The position numbers were made by a program, and so were the translations under genes. From Mycolicibacterium moriokaense (lineage in GTDB: Bacteria > Actinomycetota > Actinomycetes > Mycobacteriales > Mycobacteriaceae): DNA of 64,000 nucleotides. Below, one piece after another: positions 7,696 through 17,263 of this stretch (its first letter is position 1; each line of letters opens with the position of its first letter). The notes beneath the pieces are model-generated. The model had not been told where the DNA came from, ran no database searches, and saw only the letters and a program-made list of their open reading frames with translations. The stretch lies in assembly GCF_003201655.1 (NCBI RefSeq), contig NZ_QJJU01000001.1, positions 1 through 64,000 of the forward strand, in the 5' to 3' direction.

Positions 7696-9948
7696 TCAGG
7701 TCGCCACCGGGGTGACCGTCACCGGGATGCCGTTCAGTGCGCCGTTACCCGACGGTTCGTCGACGAACGTCGGCGGCGACAGGATGTTGGTGTTAACCCC
7801 TGGCGATTCGTTGGCGACCGCCATGCGGGTGCCCGGCTTGCCGTGGCCCCAGCCGTGCGGCATCGACACCACCCCCGGCATGATCTCGCCGGTCACCTCG
7901 ACAGGCACCTCGATCTGCCCGCCCGACGAGGCGACCGTGACGAGGTCGCCCGACGTCACGCCGCGCTTGGTCGCGTCGTCGCCGTGCATCAGCAGGGTGC
8001 AGCGGTCCTTGCCCTTCATCAGCGGACCGACGTTGTGCAGCCACGAGTTGTTCGACCGCAGGTGCCGCCGGCTGACAAGCACCAGCTCGTCGGGTGCGCG
8101 GTCCATGCGCTCCGCGAGCCGGGGCAGGTCGTCGAGCAGATACTGCGGGGCAAGCCGGATCTTGTGGTCCGAGGTACCGAGTATCTCGGGGACCTGCGGC
8201 ACCATCGGCCCGAAGTTGATGCCATTCGGCTGGGCCTTCAGCTTGTCCAGCGTGACGCCGTCGGGGTTCTCGCCGTAGCGGTCGCCGAACGGCCCGGTGC
8301 GCAGGGTGAGGTCGAGGATGCGCTCGGGCCCGCCTCGCTCGTAGTGGCTACGGATGGTCGCACCGTCGAGTCCCTGAGTGAAGGCCATGTAGTCGAAGAA
8401 CCCGTCGTCGATGGCAGCAACATCGACGTCCTCGGCGGGCGTGCCGGTGCACAGGCCCGTCAGCCGGATCAGGATCTCCCACTCCTCAGGCCGGTCGGGA
8501 TACTGCGGCGCGAACACCGGAGGCGAGTAGTTCGCGATGCTGTTGATCGCGAAGTTGAGGATCAGATCGTCGTGGTGCGGCTGCTCCAGCGGCGACGGTG
8601 CGGGCAGGATCACGTCGACATGACGGGTGGTTTCGTTGAGCCACAGGTCGACGGAGATCATCGCGTCCAGCGTCGGCAACACCTCATCGAGCTTGTGGCC
8701 GGCGGGCGTCGACAGCACGGGGTTGCCCGCGACCGTGATCAGCGCTTTGATCTGCCCCTCCCCCGGTGTCGCGATCTCCTCGGCCAGGCACGAAACGGGC
8801 ACCTGCCCAAGGACCTCCTTCGCACCGCGGACCCTGGTGCGGTACCGGCCGAACTCCGGCGCACCGTCCTCCAGGCCCGGAATCGGCTGCACGGTCACCG
8901 ACCACGCCGCGGCGCGGGGGAACATCGACCCACCCGGGATGTCGAAATGCCCGGTGAGAATGTTGACCACATCGACGAGCCAGCTGGCCAGGCTGCCGAA
9001 CTCCTGATTGCACAAGCCAATTCGGCCGTACACCACGGCGCGTTCGGTGCCCGCCAATTCGCGTGCCAAGGTTCGAATGTGGTCTGCGGTGATACCCGTG
9101 ACCGCCGCAACGCGCTCCGGCGACCACTCGGCGGCCGCATCACGCATCCGGTCGACGCCGTCGATGTGGGGTCCGACATCACCGAGGTTGACCAGGTTCT
9201 CGGCGAACAGCGTGTGCACCACCGCGAGCAGCAGTGCCGCGTCGGTGCCCGGGGTAATCGGCACCCACTCGTCGGCGCGGGCGGCGGTGGCGGTGCGCAC
9301 CGGGTCGACGACAATGACCTTGCCCCGCTTGCGAATTGAGTCGATAATCCCCATCACGTTGGGAGCCGCGAGCAGCGACCCCTGCGACGCTGCGGGGTTG
9401 GCGCCCATCACGATCAGCAGGTCGGTGCGCTCGACGTCGGGCACGGGGAAGCTCCACCAACCGCCATACATCAGGTGCGACGACAGATTCTTCGGCCATT
9501 GGTCGACCGTGCCTGGCGAGTAACTGAGCGGAATGCCCGACATGCCAAGCAGCACACCGGTGTAGCGGCCGAGGGAGAACGCGTGCGCCAGCGGATTGCC
9601 GGTGTAGCACGTGACCGCGCCGATGCCGTGCTCCTCGATGACGGGGGCAAGCAGCTCGGTGCAGCGCCGGAAGGCCGCATCCCAGCTGACCTCCTGCCAC
9701 TCCCCGTCGACCTTGATCATCGGGCGCCGAATGCGGTCGGGGTCCTCGTGTAGCGCGCCGAGGGTGGCGCCCTTCGGGCAGATGTGGCCGTGGCTCCACG
9801 TGTCATCGCGGTTGCCACGGATGCTCGCGACTCGGCCATCTTCGACGTGAATCTCCAACCCGCACATGGCCTCACACAGCGGGCAGGTGTAGAGATGCCG
9901 CCCGTCTTCGCCGACGCCCGCCAACGGTTTGGTGATCCCGGTCGTCAT
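7696..9948 (-). CDS. Molybdopterin-dependent oxidoreductase with [4Fe-4S] cluster
   Basis: A 750-residue enzyme of the DMSO reductase/formate dehydrogenase superfamily. An N-terminal [4Fe-4S] motif uses Cys22, Cys25, Cys29 and Cys57 (CPLCEAMCG ... HICPKG). The molybdopterin-binding body follows (VIEEHGIGAVTCYTGNP, LLIVMGANPAASQG, CNQEFGSLASW), and a C-terminal dinucleotide-binding domain contains LMHGDDATKRGVTSGDLV and MPHGWGHG. No Tat signal or membrane partner is visible, so it is probably cytoplasmic. ATG 9948 is chosen because the conserved Fe-S motif starts 21 residues later and the upstream part is unrelated. It diverges from a TetR gene across a palindrome, suggesting local repression. 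Substrate not identifiable. Confidence 0.85.
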   Translation of the reverse strand: MTTGITKPLAGVGEDGRHLYTCPLCEAMCGLEIHVEDGRVASIRGNRDDTWSHGHICPKGATLGALHEDPDRIRRPMIKVDGEWQEVSWDAAFRRCTELLAPVIEEHGIGAVTCYTGNPLAHAFSLGRYTGVLLGMSGIPLSYSPGTVDQWPKNLSSHLMYGGWWSFPVPDVERTDLLIVMGANPAASQGSLLAAPNVMGIIDSIRKRGKVIVVDPVRTATAARADEWVPITPGTDAALLLAVVHTLFAENLVNLGDVGPHIDGVDRMRDAAAEWSPERVAAVTGITADHIRTLARELAGTERAVVYGRIGLCNQEFGSLASWLVDVVNILTGHFDIPGGSMFPRAAAWSVTVQPIPGLEDGAPEFGRYRTRVRGAKEVLGQVPVSCLAEEIATPGEGQIKALITVAGNPVLSTPAGHKLDEVLPTLDAMISVDLWLNETTRHVDVILPAPSPLEQPHHDDLILNFAINSIANYSPPVFAPQYPDRPEEWEILIRLTGLCTGTPAEDVDVAAIDDGFFDYMAFTQGLDGATIRSHYERGGPERILDLTLRTGPFGDRYGENPDGVTLDKLKAQPNGINFGPMVPQVPEILGTSDHKIRLAPQYLLDDLPRLAERMDRAPDELVLVSRRHLRSNNSWLHNVGPLMKGKDRCTLLMHGDDATKRGVTSGDLVTVASSGGQIEVPVEVTGEIMPGVVSMPHGWGHGKPGTRMAVANESPGVNTNILSPPTFVDEPSGNGALNGIPVTVTPVAT

Positions 9949-9980
9949 CGTGGCCTCCTCGATTATCGCGTGCCCGACTG

Positions 9981-10007
9981 TTTGTTGTGACACACTGTAA
10001 CGACAAA
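9981..10007. promoter_or_regulatory. Probable TetR operator palindrome
   Basis: A 27-bp imperfect palindrome lies in the 81-bp divergent gap. Its left half is TTTGTTGTGACA and its right half TGTAACGACAAA, matching at 10 of 13 paired positions around a short centre. It lies 33 nt from the molybdopterin gene start and 22 nt from the TetR start, a place where the repressor could control both genes. Confidence 0.6.
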
Positions 10008-10029
10008 TCAAGGTGGCGGGAAGGCAATC

Positions 10030-10611
10030 GTGGAAGCGGTGCGACATCGGCGACAGGGTTCTCGCCGGGATCCGTCGATCGACACGGCGGTGCTGGCCGC
10101 CGCGCGTCGGCTGCTTGTCGAACGGGGTTATGCGGCGACGACGATCGACCTGATCGCAACCACGGCCGGGGTCAGCAGGCCGGCGGTGTATCGCCGTTGG
10201 AGTTCCAAGGCGCAGCTGGTGCACGAGGCGCTGTTCCCCGACCTTGGACCAGAGCCGCAGGAGGACGACTTCGTCGCCGAGGTCACCCGGCTCTGCCGCG
10301 GGGCGATGCGGATGTACGGCAACGCCGCGGTGCGCGAGTCAATTCCCGGTCTGCTCAACGATCTACGGTCGGACCGCCGGATGCGCCGGGTGCTCAGCGA
10401 CCGCCTGGAAGCCACGGCCCGCAGTCAGCTCGCCGAACGAGTTGGCGACGCGGTTGCCGACGGCATCGCGCGCCCAGGCATCAGTGCCGACACCATCATG
10501 GACGCCATCGCGGGCGGCGCCTGGTACGCGGTGTGCGTGCGCCGCATCAAAGATGTGGATACCGCGGCCAAGGAGCTGATCGAGCTGGTGCTGCGGGGTG
10601 TCCTCGCCTGA
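10030..10611 (+). CDS. TetR/AcrR-family transcriptional regulator
   Basis: A 193-residue TetR regulator. The N-terminal HTH spans about residues 18-64 (AARRLLVERGYAATTIDLIA then TAGVSRPAVYRRWSSKAQLV), followed by an all-helical ligand-binding domain with GLLNDLRSDRRMRRVL and AGGAWYAVCVRR. The start is GTG 10030 with GGGAAGG upstream. It is divergent from the molybdopterin oxidoreductase and probably represses it and itself through the palindrome at 9981-10007 (inference from arrangement). The inducer is unknown. It ends 3 nt before the stop of the convergent lipoprotein gene. Confidence 0.9.
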   Translation: MEAVRHRRQGSRRDPSIDTAVLAAARRLLVERGYAATTIDLIATTAGVSRPAVYRRWSSKAQLVHEALFPDLGPEPQEDDFVAEVTRLCRGAMRMYGNAAVRESIPGLLNDLRSDRRMRRVLSDRLEATARSQLAERVGDAVADGIARPGISADTIMDAIAGGAWYAVCVRRIKDVDTAAKELIELVLRGVLA

Positions 10612-10614
10612 AGC

Positions 10615-11796
10615 TCAGCTGCCGATCAGCATCGCGTACTGGGCGGCCACCTGCTGCTGGGCATCCAACAGGTTGGCTGAGGTCGTTTCGATCGCGTAGC
10701 GGTCCGCCGCACCAAGACAGTAGAAGCTCTTGTCCTTCAGCTGAAGGCAGCGGCTATCCGGCAGGTTGTTGACGGGCTTGGCCGGCTGTGATGTCGGCTG
10801 CAACTCGGCATAGAAGCCATCCACGATGCGCGCCGCGCTCTCGGAGTCCTTGGTCTGATAGACGTTCGTCTTCGCCATCGCCACCAGGTCCGTACCTGTC
10901 TGGTTGAACAATGCCGCCGACCGAGTCGGGTCGCTTTGGAACTGCAGCGCGCCACGTTGTTCATAGGTGGTGTTCTGGATGGGCGTCGCTTCTTTGTCGG
11001 GAACCGGCAGCGTCCGCGCCAGCAGCCCGGTCGGATCGAGCGAGATATCGCCGAACTCGGCCGGATCGGTGGCGCGGAACTTGTCGATGGCCGGGCCCTG
11101 CAGATCGATGGTCTTGGCGACCAGGCCGAGAGCCGGGTCGGTCCCATCGACGGCCTGTGCGAGTTGCATCAACACGTAGGGGCCGTGGGCGGTGAAGGCC
11201 CGGACCGCGCCCCACCGCTTGCCTGTCGAGCCCTCGGTCTGTGTGTAGCTCGCGGCCTGCGCATCGGGGTGCCCCGGGATCTGGGCGCGCTGCACGCCAT
11301 CCCCCGTGTTGGCCGCGATGTCGCCGAAGTCTTTTGCGGCCGCCGCGGCAGATCCCTCGTCGGCGAACCGCAGCACCGCATTCAGCAGGATCTTCTGACC
11401 CTCTGCGGTGCGCGCCGAAACGAATCCATTGACGAAGCTGTGCTGGCCTGCGGCCACCGCGAACTGCTGCGGGCCGATGTTCGCAAGGGAGTCGGCCGTC
11501 TGCAGCACGGTGGCACCGAACCCGAACCAGCCGGTCAGCGTCGAATCGACTTCCCACGGACCCACGACGTTGTTGGCCATCCGCTGGGCCTCGACAAGCA
11601 CGCCGCGCGACGGATCACCGGCCACTCCCAGCGGCTGGCTCGGCTGCGTGGAATACGGACCGGCGTCGAGCTTGCTGACGTCGACCGCTGGGCCCTTGGC
11701 GGCGCCCGACTGTTTCACCGCCGAACCGTCGACCGCTGACGAACACGCCGCCGACAGAAGCGCCACCGAAATTAGCGCGATATACGCGAGCCGCAT
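10615..11796 (-). CDS. Exported lipoprotein of a mycobacterial family (DUF7373-like)
   Basis: A 393-residue lipoprotein. The signal peptide MRLAYIALISVALL is followed by the lipobox LSAAC with the lipidated cysteine at Cys18. The mature part begins with a Ser/Asp/Gly linker, then two similar alpha/beta regions (ANIGPQQFAVAAGQHSFVNG; VDGFYAELQPTSQ) and a C-terminal disulfide candidate in DSRCLQLKDKSFYCLG. I recall this layout from mycobacterial lipoproteins grouped as DUF7373; function unknown. ATG 11796 is set by the signal peptide. Transcription is leftward toward the TetR gene, with which it converges. Confidence 0.8.
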   Translation of the reverse strand: MRLAYIALISVALLSAACSSAVDGSAVKQSGAAKGPAVDVSKLDAGPYSTQPSQPLGVAGDPSRGVLVEAQRMANNVVGPWEVDSTLTGWFGFGATVLQTADSLANIGPQQFAVAAGQHSFVNGFVSARTAEGQKILLNAVLRFADEGSAAAAAKDFGDIAANTGDGVQRAQIPGHPDAQAASYTQTEGSTGKRWGAVRAFTAHGPYVLMQLAQAVDGTDPALGLVAKTIDLQGPAIDKFRATDPAEFGDISLDPTGLLARTLPVPDKEATPIQNTTYEQRGALQFQSDPTRSAALFNQTGTDLVAMAKTNVYQTKDSESAARIVDGFYAELQPTSQPAKPVNNLPDSRCLQLKDKSFYCLGAADRYAIETTSANLLDAQQQVAAQYAMLIGS

Positions 11797-11888
11797 TCGC
11801 AAAAAACTACCGTGCGCGACATCAAATACAACGCGCGCCCGACGCGGTGTCGAAAAGCAATTCAGTGAGTTACAGGACTTGAAGAAAT

Positions 11889-11923
11889 CGAGGCGAGTCA
11901 CCCGAAATCGGTGACCCGCCTCG
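11889..11923 (-). terminator. Hairpin terminator after tRNA-Leu
   Basis: A 14-bp stem with one G-T pair (CGAGGCGAGTCACC against GGTGACCCGCCTCG) around a 7-nt loop begins 11 nt past the tRNA 3' end. On the minus strand it is followed by ATTTC, a weak U-rich tail. Confidence 0.6.
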
Positions 11924-11934
11924 TCTCGATTTTG

Positions 11935-12017
11935 TGGGCGAAGGGGGACTTGAACCCCCACGTCCCGAAGGACACTGGCACCTGAAGCCAGCGCGTCTGC
12001 CATTCCGCCACTCGCCC
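11935..12017 (-). tRNA. leuT: tRNA-Leu (anticodon CAG)
   Basis: An 83-nt class II tRNA including the discriminator A. Acceptor strands GGGCGAG and TTCGCCC pair; the anticodon stem CTGGC/GCCAG encloses TTCAGGT with CAG, reading CUG. A long variable arm and the T-loop GGTTCAAGTCC are present. CCA is not encoded. The name leuT follows the M. tuberculosis tRNA near fhaA as I recall it. Confidence 0.95.
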
Positions 12018-12274
12018 CAACAACCGGGGGAGCCTATCACGCGAGGCAGCTCGCTCCCCAACCGTGGCGGGGGTCTTCGAAGGCCTCCGACAACCGCTGC
12101 CGAGATCACGATCAGGCGGCTGACCTGCTCCCATTTGATTCTCAGAATACTGTTGGTCCCGCTGCACTGTGCTGGGCCGATACCATGCAAGTGAGCCAAG
12201 TGGCCAGGCGACACGCTGGCCGACCGGCGCGTGAACACGACCGACGGACAACGACGAGTGAGGCGGGCGGTGAT

Positions 12275-13699
12275 ATGGGTCTGGTCGACCGCATCGAACG
12301 CAAACTCGAATCAACCGTCGGTGACGCCTTCGCCAGGGTGTTCGGCGGATCGATTGTGCCGCAAGAAGTCGAGGCGATGCTTCGACGGGAGGCCGATACC
12401 GGCGCGCGTGAAGTCCTCGCCGGCCGCATTTTGGCCCCAAACGACTACGTCATTACCCTCAGTGTGCCTGACTATCAGAAGGTGAGCGCCGACCCGGACC
12501 TCACATCAACGACTTTTGCCAAGCACTTGGAGGGATACATCCATGAGCAGGGATGGCAAACGTATGGTGATGTGGTCGTCAGATTCGAGGCGTCACCGAA
12601 CCTGCACACCGGACAGTTTCGCGCGCGCGGTGCGGTCAACCCCGATTCGAACACAGGCGAGCCCGCCCCACCTCGAGACCTCTCGTCCAACGCAGAACCA
12701 GGAGTACCGATGACTGACAACCCGAGCTACCGCGGCGGCCAGGGACCGGGGCGCCCCGCCGATGAGTACTACGACGAGCGATACGGCCAACCGGACGAAC
12801 GTGGCCAGGATCCTCGTGGCCAGCAGCCCCCGCCGGACCAGGGCGGCTACCCGCCCCCGGGGGAGCAGCCCGGCTATCCCCCGCGCCAGGGCGGCTACCC
12901 CGACCAGGGCGGCTACCCGGAGCAGGGCTATCCGCCACCGCCCTATGAACAGCGTCCGCCCGCAGGCTACGGCCAGCCGCCCGCGGGCGGCTACCCCGAC
13001 CAGGGCTACCGGCAGGCACCCGGAGGCTACGGTCCCCCGCAGGGTGGCCAGCCCGGTTACGGCGCCCCCGGCGGTGAGTACGACTACGGTCGTCAGCCCC
13101 CGCCCGGCCGCCCTGAGCCGCGGCCGGCATACCCCGACCAAGGTGGCTACCCCGACCAGGGCGGCTATCCCGACCAAGGTGGCTACCCCGACCAGGGCGG
13201 CTACGGAGGCCAGGCATACGGCCGCCAGGACCAGGGATATGCGGCCCAGCCCGACTACGGCCGCTACGCCGAGCCACCCGCAGGCGGCGGATACGCCGAG
13301 CCGGGCTATGCCGAGCCCGCAGGCGGCGGCTACGACTACGGCCCACCTGCCGCTCAGCCCGGTTACGGCGCCGGCTACGGCCAGGGCGTCCAGGGCGACT
13401 ACCCGGCCGCCGGCGCCGCAGTCACGCTGCAACTCGACGACGGCAGCGGCCGCACGTATCAGTTGCGTGAGGGCGCCAACGTGATCGGCCGCGGCCAGGA
13501 CGCCCAGTTCCGGCTCCCCGACACCGGTGTGTCCCGCAGGCATCTGGAGATCCGGTGGGACGGACAGGTCGCGCTGCTGTCGGACCTCAACTCCACCAAC
13601 GGCACCACAGTGAACAACGCGCCGGTGCAGGAGTGGCAGCTGGCCGACGGCGACGTGATCCGGCTCGGTCACTCCGAGATCATCGTCCGCGTTCACTGA
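12275..13699 (+). CDS. fhaA: FHA-domain protein FhaA
   Basis: A 474-residue protein equivalent to M. tuberculosis FhaA (Rv0020c). The N-terminal alpha/beta domain (about 1-125; [19 protein letters not shown] onward) is the DUF3662 region; a Gly/Pro/Tyr/Gln-rich linker of about 240 residues follows; the C-terminal FHA domain (about 390-474) carries the phosphothreonine-binding motifs [15 protein letters not shown] and NSTNGT. It binds phosphorylated partners of PknA/PknB, including the MurJ pseudokinase tail, and restrains peptidoglycan synthesis at pole and septum (known for the family). ATG 12275 is chosen at the DUF3662 start. It leads the fhaA-to-pknB cluster. Confidence 0.95.
   Translation: MGLVDRIERKLESTVGDAFARVFGGSIVPQEVEAMLRREADTGAREVLAGRILAPNDYVITLSVPDYQKVSADPDLTSTTFAKHLEGYIHEQGWQTYGDVVVRFEASPNLHTGQFRARGAVNPDSNTGEPAPPRDLSSNAEPGVPMTDNPSYRGGQGPGRPADEYYDERYGQPDERGQDPRGQQPPPDQGGYPPPGEQPGYPPRQGGYPDQGGYPEQGYPPPPYEQRPPAGYGQPPAGGYPDQGYRQAPGGYGPPQGGQPGYGAPGGEYDYGRQPPPGRPEPRPAYPDQGGYPDQGGYPDQGGYPDQGGYGGQAYGRQDQGYAAQPDYGRYAEPPAGGGYAEPGYAEPAGGGYDYGPPAAQPGYGAGYGQGVQGDYPAAGAAVTLQLDDGSGRTYQLREGANVIGRGQDAQFRLPDTGVSRRHLEIRWDGQVALLSDLNSTNGTTVNNAPVQEWQLADGDVIRLGHSEIIVRVH
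13130..13201 (+). repeat. Four 18-bp tandem repeats in the fhaA linker
   Basis: Four in-frame copies of TACCCCGACCAAGGTGGC with third-base changes encode YPDQGG four times. Copies 1 and 3, and 2 and 4, are most alike, so the array reads as two 36-bp units. Looser relatives of the unit fill the linker from about 12840. Copy number is likely to vary between strains. Confidence 0.85.
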
Positions 13700-13854
13700 G
13701 GGATCCGTCTGTTCCCGGCGGCGACGGCCGGGCGAAGCTGGACGCTTCACCCTCACGTCGATCGCTGTCCAAGTATCGTGACGTTGCCGAAGGTGGCTGA
13801 GCTGTCCGGCGGGCAGAAGCGAAGCGAACGGAACGGGGACGGAGAGGACGTCAG

Positions 13855-14322
13855 ATGCAGGGGTTAGTACTGCAACTGACGCGCGTCGGATTCCTGTTGC
13901 TGCTCTGGTTGTTCATATGGTCGGTGCTTCGGATCCTGCGGACCGACATCTATGCGCCGACAGGGGCGGTCATGGTGCGACGGGGGTTGGCGCTGCGGGG
14001 CTCGTTGCTGCCCAACAGAGGCCGCCGCAACGTGGTGCGCCAGCTGATCGTCACCGAGGGCGCGCTGGCCGGAACCCGCATTACGTTGGGCACTCAGCCG
14101 GTACTGATCGGCAGGGCCGACGACTCGACGTTGGTGCTCACCGACGACTACGCCTCGACGCGGCACGCCAGGATCTCGCTGCGGGGTTCGGAATGGTATG
14201 TCGAGGACCTAGGATCGACCAACGGCACATACCTTGACAGGGCGAAGGTGACGACGGCGGTACGGGTTCCGATGGGCACGCCGGTTCGAATCGGCAAGAC
14301 GGTAATCGAGCTGCGCCCGTGA
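13855..14322 (+). CDS. fhaB: FHA-domain membrane protein FhaB (FipA)
   Basis: A 155-residue protein with one N-terminal membrane helix (about 8-27, VGFLLLLWLFIWSVLRILR shifted) and a C-terminal FHA domain (about 65-153) bearing LIGRADDS, STRHARISL and GSTNGTYLD. Thr36, the PknA phosphorylation site described for M. tuberculosis FipA, is conserved here (DIYAPT). The family links FtsZ and FtsQ at the septum under oxidative stress and binds phosphorylated ligands. Its stop overlaps the pstP start by 4 nt, which begins the coupled run. A 155-nt gap separates it from fhaA. Confidence 0.95.
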   Translation: MQGLVLQLTRVGFLLLLWLFIWSVLRILRTDIYAPTGAVMVRRGLALRGSLLPNRGRRNVVRQLIVTEGALAGTRITLGTQPVLIGRADDSTLVLTDDYASTRHARISLRGSEWYVEDLGSTNGTYLDRAKVTTAVRVPMGTPVRIGKTVIELRP

Positions 14323-15857
14323 CACTGGTTCTGAGATACGCCGCCCGCAGCGACCGCGGTTTGGTCCGCGCCAACAATGAGGACTCGGTGTACGCAGGCG
14401 CGCGCCTGCTCGCGCTGGCCGACGGGATGGGCGGCCACGCCGCGGGCGAGGTGGCCTCGCAACTGGTGATCGCCGCGCTGGCCCACCTCGACGATGACGA
14501 GCCCGGCGGCGATCTGCTTTCCAAGCTCGACTCCGCGGTCCGCGAGGGCAACTCGGCGATCGCCGCGCATGTCGAAGCCGATCCCGAGCTCGAGGGCATG
14601 GGCACCACGCTGACCGCAATCCTGTTCGCGGGCAACCGCCTTGGGCTGGTGCACATCGGTGACTCCCGCGGCTATCTTCTCCGCGACGGCGAGCTCACCC
14701 AGATCACCAAGGACGACACATTCGTCCAGACGCTCGTCGACGAAGGCCGCATCACTGCCGAGGAGGCGCACAGCCATCCGCAGCGTTCGCTGATCATGCG
14801 GGCGCTCACCGGCCACGAAGTAGAGCCGACGCTGATCATGCGCGAGGCGCGGGCCGGCGACCGGTACCTGCTGTGCTCTGACGGTCTGTCGGATCCGGTC
14901 AGCCACGAAACGATCCTCGAGGCGATGCAGATTGCCGACGTCGCCGAAAGTGCCGACCGGCTCATCGAATTGGCGCTACGCGGCGGCGGACCGGACAACG
15001 TCACCGTGGTGGTGGCCGACGTCATCGACTACGACTACGGCCAGACCCAGCCAATCCTGGCGGGCGCGGTATCCGGCGACGATGATCAGGTAGCACCGCC
15101 CGACACCGCGGCCGGTCGCGCTTCGGCGTTCAATCCGCGCCGCAACGAAGCCAAACGCGTTGTGCCGCAACCGGAAGAGCCGCCGCCTAAGCCGCGGTCA
15201 CGGCGCCGAATGCTTTTCGCGGCGGCCCTGCTGGTGTTGGTTGTGCTGGCCGGGCTTGCCATCGGCCGCGAGATCGTGCGAAGCAACTACTACGTCACCG
15301 AGCACGACGGCACGGTGTCGATCATGCAGGGCGTGCAGGGTTCCTTTTTGGGTTTAGCACTGCAGGAGCCCTACCTGTTGGGCTGTCTCAACGCGCGGAA
15401 TGAATTGTCGCTCATCCGCGCAGGGCAGTCCATCGACAACCTGGCCTGCCGCATGCTTGGTGTGAATGATATGCGGCCATCGGAGCGCGCGCAGGTGATT
15501 GCGGGTTTGCCTTCGGGCACGCTCGACGAAGCGATAGCCCAGATTGAAGAACTCGCCCGCAGTTCGGTACTCCCCACGTGTGCCCCGCGCACTCCGGCGT
15601 CCACTAGCACCACGACTTCACCATCGCCGACGCCGCATCTACCGGAAACGCCTGTGAATCCTGGCATTCCAGAATCCGGCAGTGAATCACCGGCCCCTGA
15701 GACTCCCACCACCGTGACCGCGCCCGCGCCGGCGCCCCCTGGTGCTCCGTCTCCCGTTGCCCCTCCGCCTCCGCCATCCCCAACGCCGCAACCGACCGTG
15801 ACGGCGCTGCCTCCCCCACCACCAGAGCCCGGAACGAACTGCCGGGAAGTGTCATGA
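14319..15857 (+). CDS. pstP: PP2C-type Ser/Thr phosphatase PstP
   Basis: A 512-residue membrane phosphatase that reverses PknA/PknB signalling. The PP2C domain (about 4-237) has RANNEDS, the metal-binding LADGMGGH (Asp35), GTTLTAIL, HIGDSRGYLLR, the LLCSDGLSD motif and GGGPDNVTVV. One membrane helix lies near 296-318 (MLFAAALLVLVVLAGLAIG), followed by an extracytoplasmic domain and a Pro/Thr-rich tail. The GTG start at 14319 overlaps fhaB by 4 nt; M. tuberculosis PstP is annotated about three residues longer. It overlaps rodA by 4 nt. Confidence 0.96.
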   Translation: MTLVLRYAARSDRGLVRANNEDSVYAGARLLALADGMGGHAAGEVASQLVIAALAHLDDDEPGGDLLSKLDSAVREGNSAIAAHVEADPELEGMGTTLTAILFAGNRLGLVHIGDSRGYLLRDGELTQITKDDTFVQTLVDEGRITAEEAHSHPQRSLIMRALTGHEVEPTLIMREARAGDRYLLCSDGLSDPVSHETILEAMQIADVAESADRLIELALRGGGPDNVTVVVADVIDYDYGQTQPILAGAVSGDDDQVAPPDTAAGRASAFNPRRNEAKRVVPQPEEPPPKPRSRRRMLFAAALLVLVVLAGLAIGREIVRSNYYVTEHDGTVSIMQGVQGSFLGLALQEPYLLGCLNARNELSLIRAGQSIDNLACRMLGVNDMRPSERAQVIAGLPSGTLDEAIAQIEELARSSVLPTCAPRTPASTSTTTSPSPTPHLPETPVNPGIPESGSESPAPETPTTVTAPAPAPPGAPSPVAPPPPPSPTPQPTVTALPPPPPEPGTNCREVS

Positions 15858-17263
15858 CGACGCAGCCGCAGTCGCCAGTCACCGTCACGCCGCCGCTGCC
15901 GAACCGGCGCAACTCCGAACTCTTCCTGCTTGCCTTCGCCGCGGTGATCACCACTGTGGCGCTGCTGCTCGTCGGGGCCAACCAGGAGCAGGGTCTGCAT
16001 TGGGACCTGGCGCAGTACACGGTCGCGTATCTCGCGCTGTTCACCGGCGCGCATTTGGCGGTTCGGCGGTTCACGCCGTACGCGGACCCGCTGCTGTTGC
16101 CGGTCGTTGCGCTGCTGAATGGCCTGGGACTGGTGATGATTCACCGTCTCGACCTCGCGGCGGGCGGGCCGTCGGCAAAAGGCCTTGGCGGCACTGCCAA
16201 TCAGCAGATGTTGTGGACGCTCGTCGGCGTGGTGGTCTTCTCGCTGGTGGTGATCTTCTTGCGCGACCATCGGCTACTGGCGCGCTACGGCTACGTCTGC
16301 GGTCTGACCGGCTTGATTCTGCTTGCCATCCCCGCTGTGCTGCCCCGGTCTATGTCCGAGGAGAACGGCGCGAAGATCTGGATCGAGTTGCCGGGCTTCT
16401 CAATTCAGCCTGCCGAGTTCTCCAAGATTCTGCTGCTCATTTTCTTCGCAGCGGTGTTGGTGGCCAAGCGCAGCGTGTTCACCAGCGCAGGCAAGCACTT
16501 CCTCGGCATGGACCTGCCGCGGCCCCGCGACCTGGCCCCGCTGCTGGCGGCTTGGATCGCATCAGTCGGCGTGATGGTCTTCGAGAAGGATCTCGGTACC
16601 TCGCTTCTGCTGTACGCATCGTTTCTGGTGATGGTGTACATCGCCACCGAACGGTTCAGCTGGGTGGTTATCGGGCTCACGCTGTTCGCAGCGGGAAGCG
16701 TTGTGGCGTACTACATTTTCCATCACGTCCAGGTCCGGGTGCAGACCTGGCTTGACCCGTTCGCCGATCCCGACGGCGCCGGCTATCAGATCGTGCAGTC
16801 GCTGTTCAGCTTCGCGACCGGCGGCATCTTCGGCACCGGTCTTGGCAACGGTCAGCCCGGCACGGTGCCAGCCGCGTCGACCGACTTCATCATCTCCGCG
16901 ATCGGCGAAGAGCTCGGGCTGGTCGGTTTGGCCGCGGTACTGATGCTCTACACCATCGTCATCATCCGCGGCCTGCGGACCGCGATCGCGGTGCGCGACA
17001 GCTTCGGGAAGCTGCTGGCCGCCGGGCTGGCGTCGACACTGGCGATCCAGTTGTTCATCGTGGTTGGCGGCGTCACCAAACTGATCCCGCTGACCGGGCT
17101 CACCACCCCGTGGCTGTCGTACGGCGGTTCGTCACTGCTGGCCAACTACGTGCTGCTGGCGATCCTGGTGCGCATCTCGCACTCTGCACGCCGCCCGATC
17201 GTCACCCGGCCGCACACCACGCCGATCGCGGCCGCTAGCACCGAGGTGATCGAGAAGGTATGA
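15854..17263 (+). CDS. rodA: SEDS peptidoglycan glycosyltransferase RodA
   Basis: A 469-residue polytopic protein of the SEDS family, which polymerises lipid II with a partner class B PBP. Signature parts are EENGAKIWIELPGFSIQPAE and FSKILLLIFF, EKDLGTSLLL (with the catalytic Asp of the family), and the C-terminal TDFIISAIGEELGLVG and GLTTPWLSYGGSSLLANY. The N-terminal cytoplasmic tail is rich in Pro/Thr. The partner PbpA is encoded next and overlaps by 4 nt. The start overlaps pstP by 4 nt. Together these form the lateral or polar wall synthase unit. Confidence 0.96.
   Translation: MTTQPQSPVTVTPPLPNRRNSELFLLAFAAVITTVALLLVGANQEQGLHWDLAQYTVAYLALFTGAHLAVRRFTPYADPLLLPVVALLNGLGLVMIHRLDLAAGGPSAKGLGGTANQQMLWTLVGVVVFSLVVIFLRDHRLLARYGYVCGLTGLILLAIPAVLPRSMSEENGAKIWIELPGFSIQPAEFSKILLLIFFAAVLVAKRSVFTSAGKHFLGMDLPRPRDLAPLLAAWIASVGVMVFEKDLGTSLLLYASFLVMVYIATERFSWVVIGLTLFAAGSVVAYYIFHHVQVRVQTWLDPFADPDGAGYQIVQSLFSFATGGIFGTGLGNGQPGTVPAASTDFIISAIGEELGLVGLAAVLMLYTIVIIRGLRTAIAVRDSFGKLLAAGLASTLAIQLFIVVGGVTKLIPLTGLTTPWLSYGGSSLLANYVLLAILVRISHSARRPIVTRPHTTPIAAASTEVIEKV

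Noticed and set aside
7669-9339. 556-codon plus-strand open frame
   Set aside because: Antisense to the molybdopterin oxidoreductase; composition is that of a high-GC shadow frame.
12840-13210. Possible CRISPR or satellite array
   Set aside because: The repeats are in-frame YPDQGG-type codons of the FhaA linker with no unique spacers.
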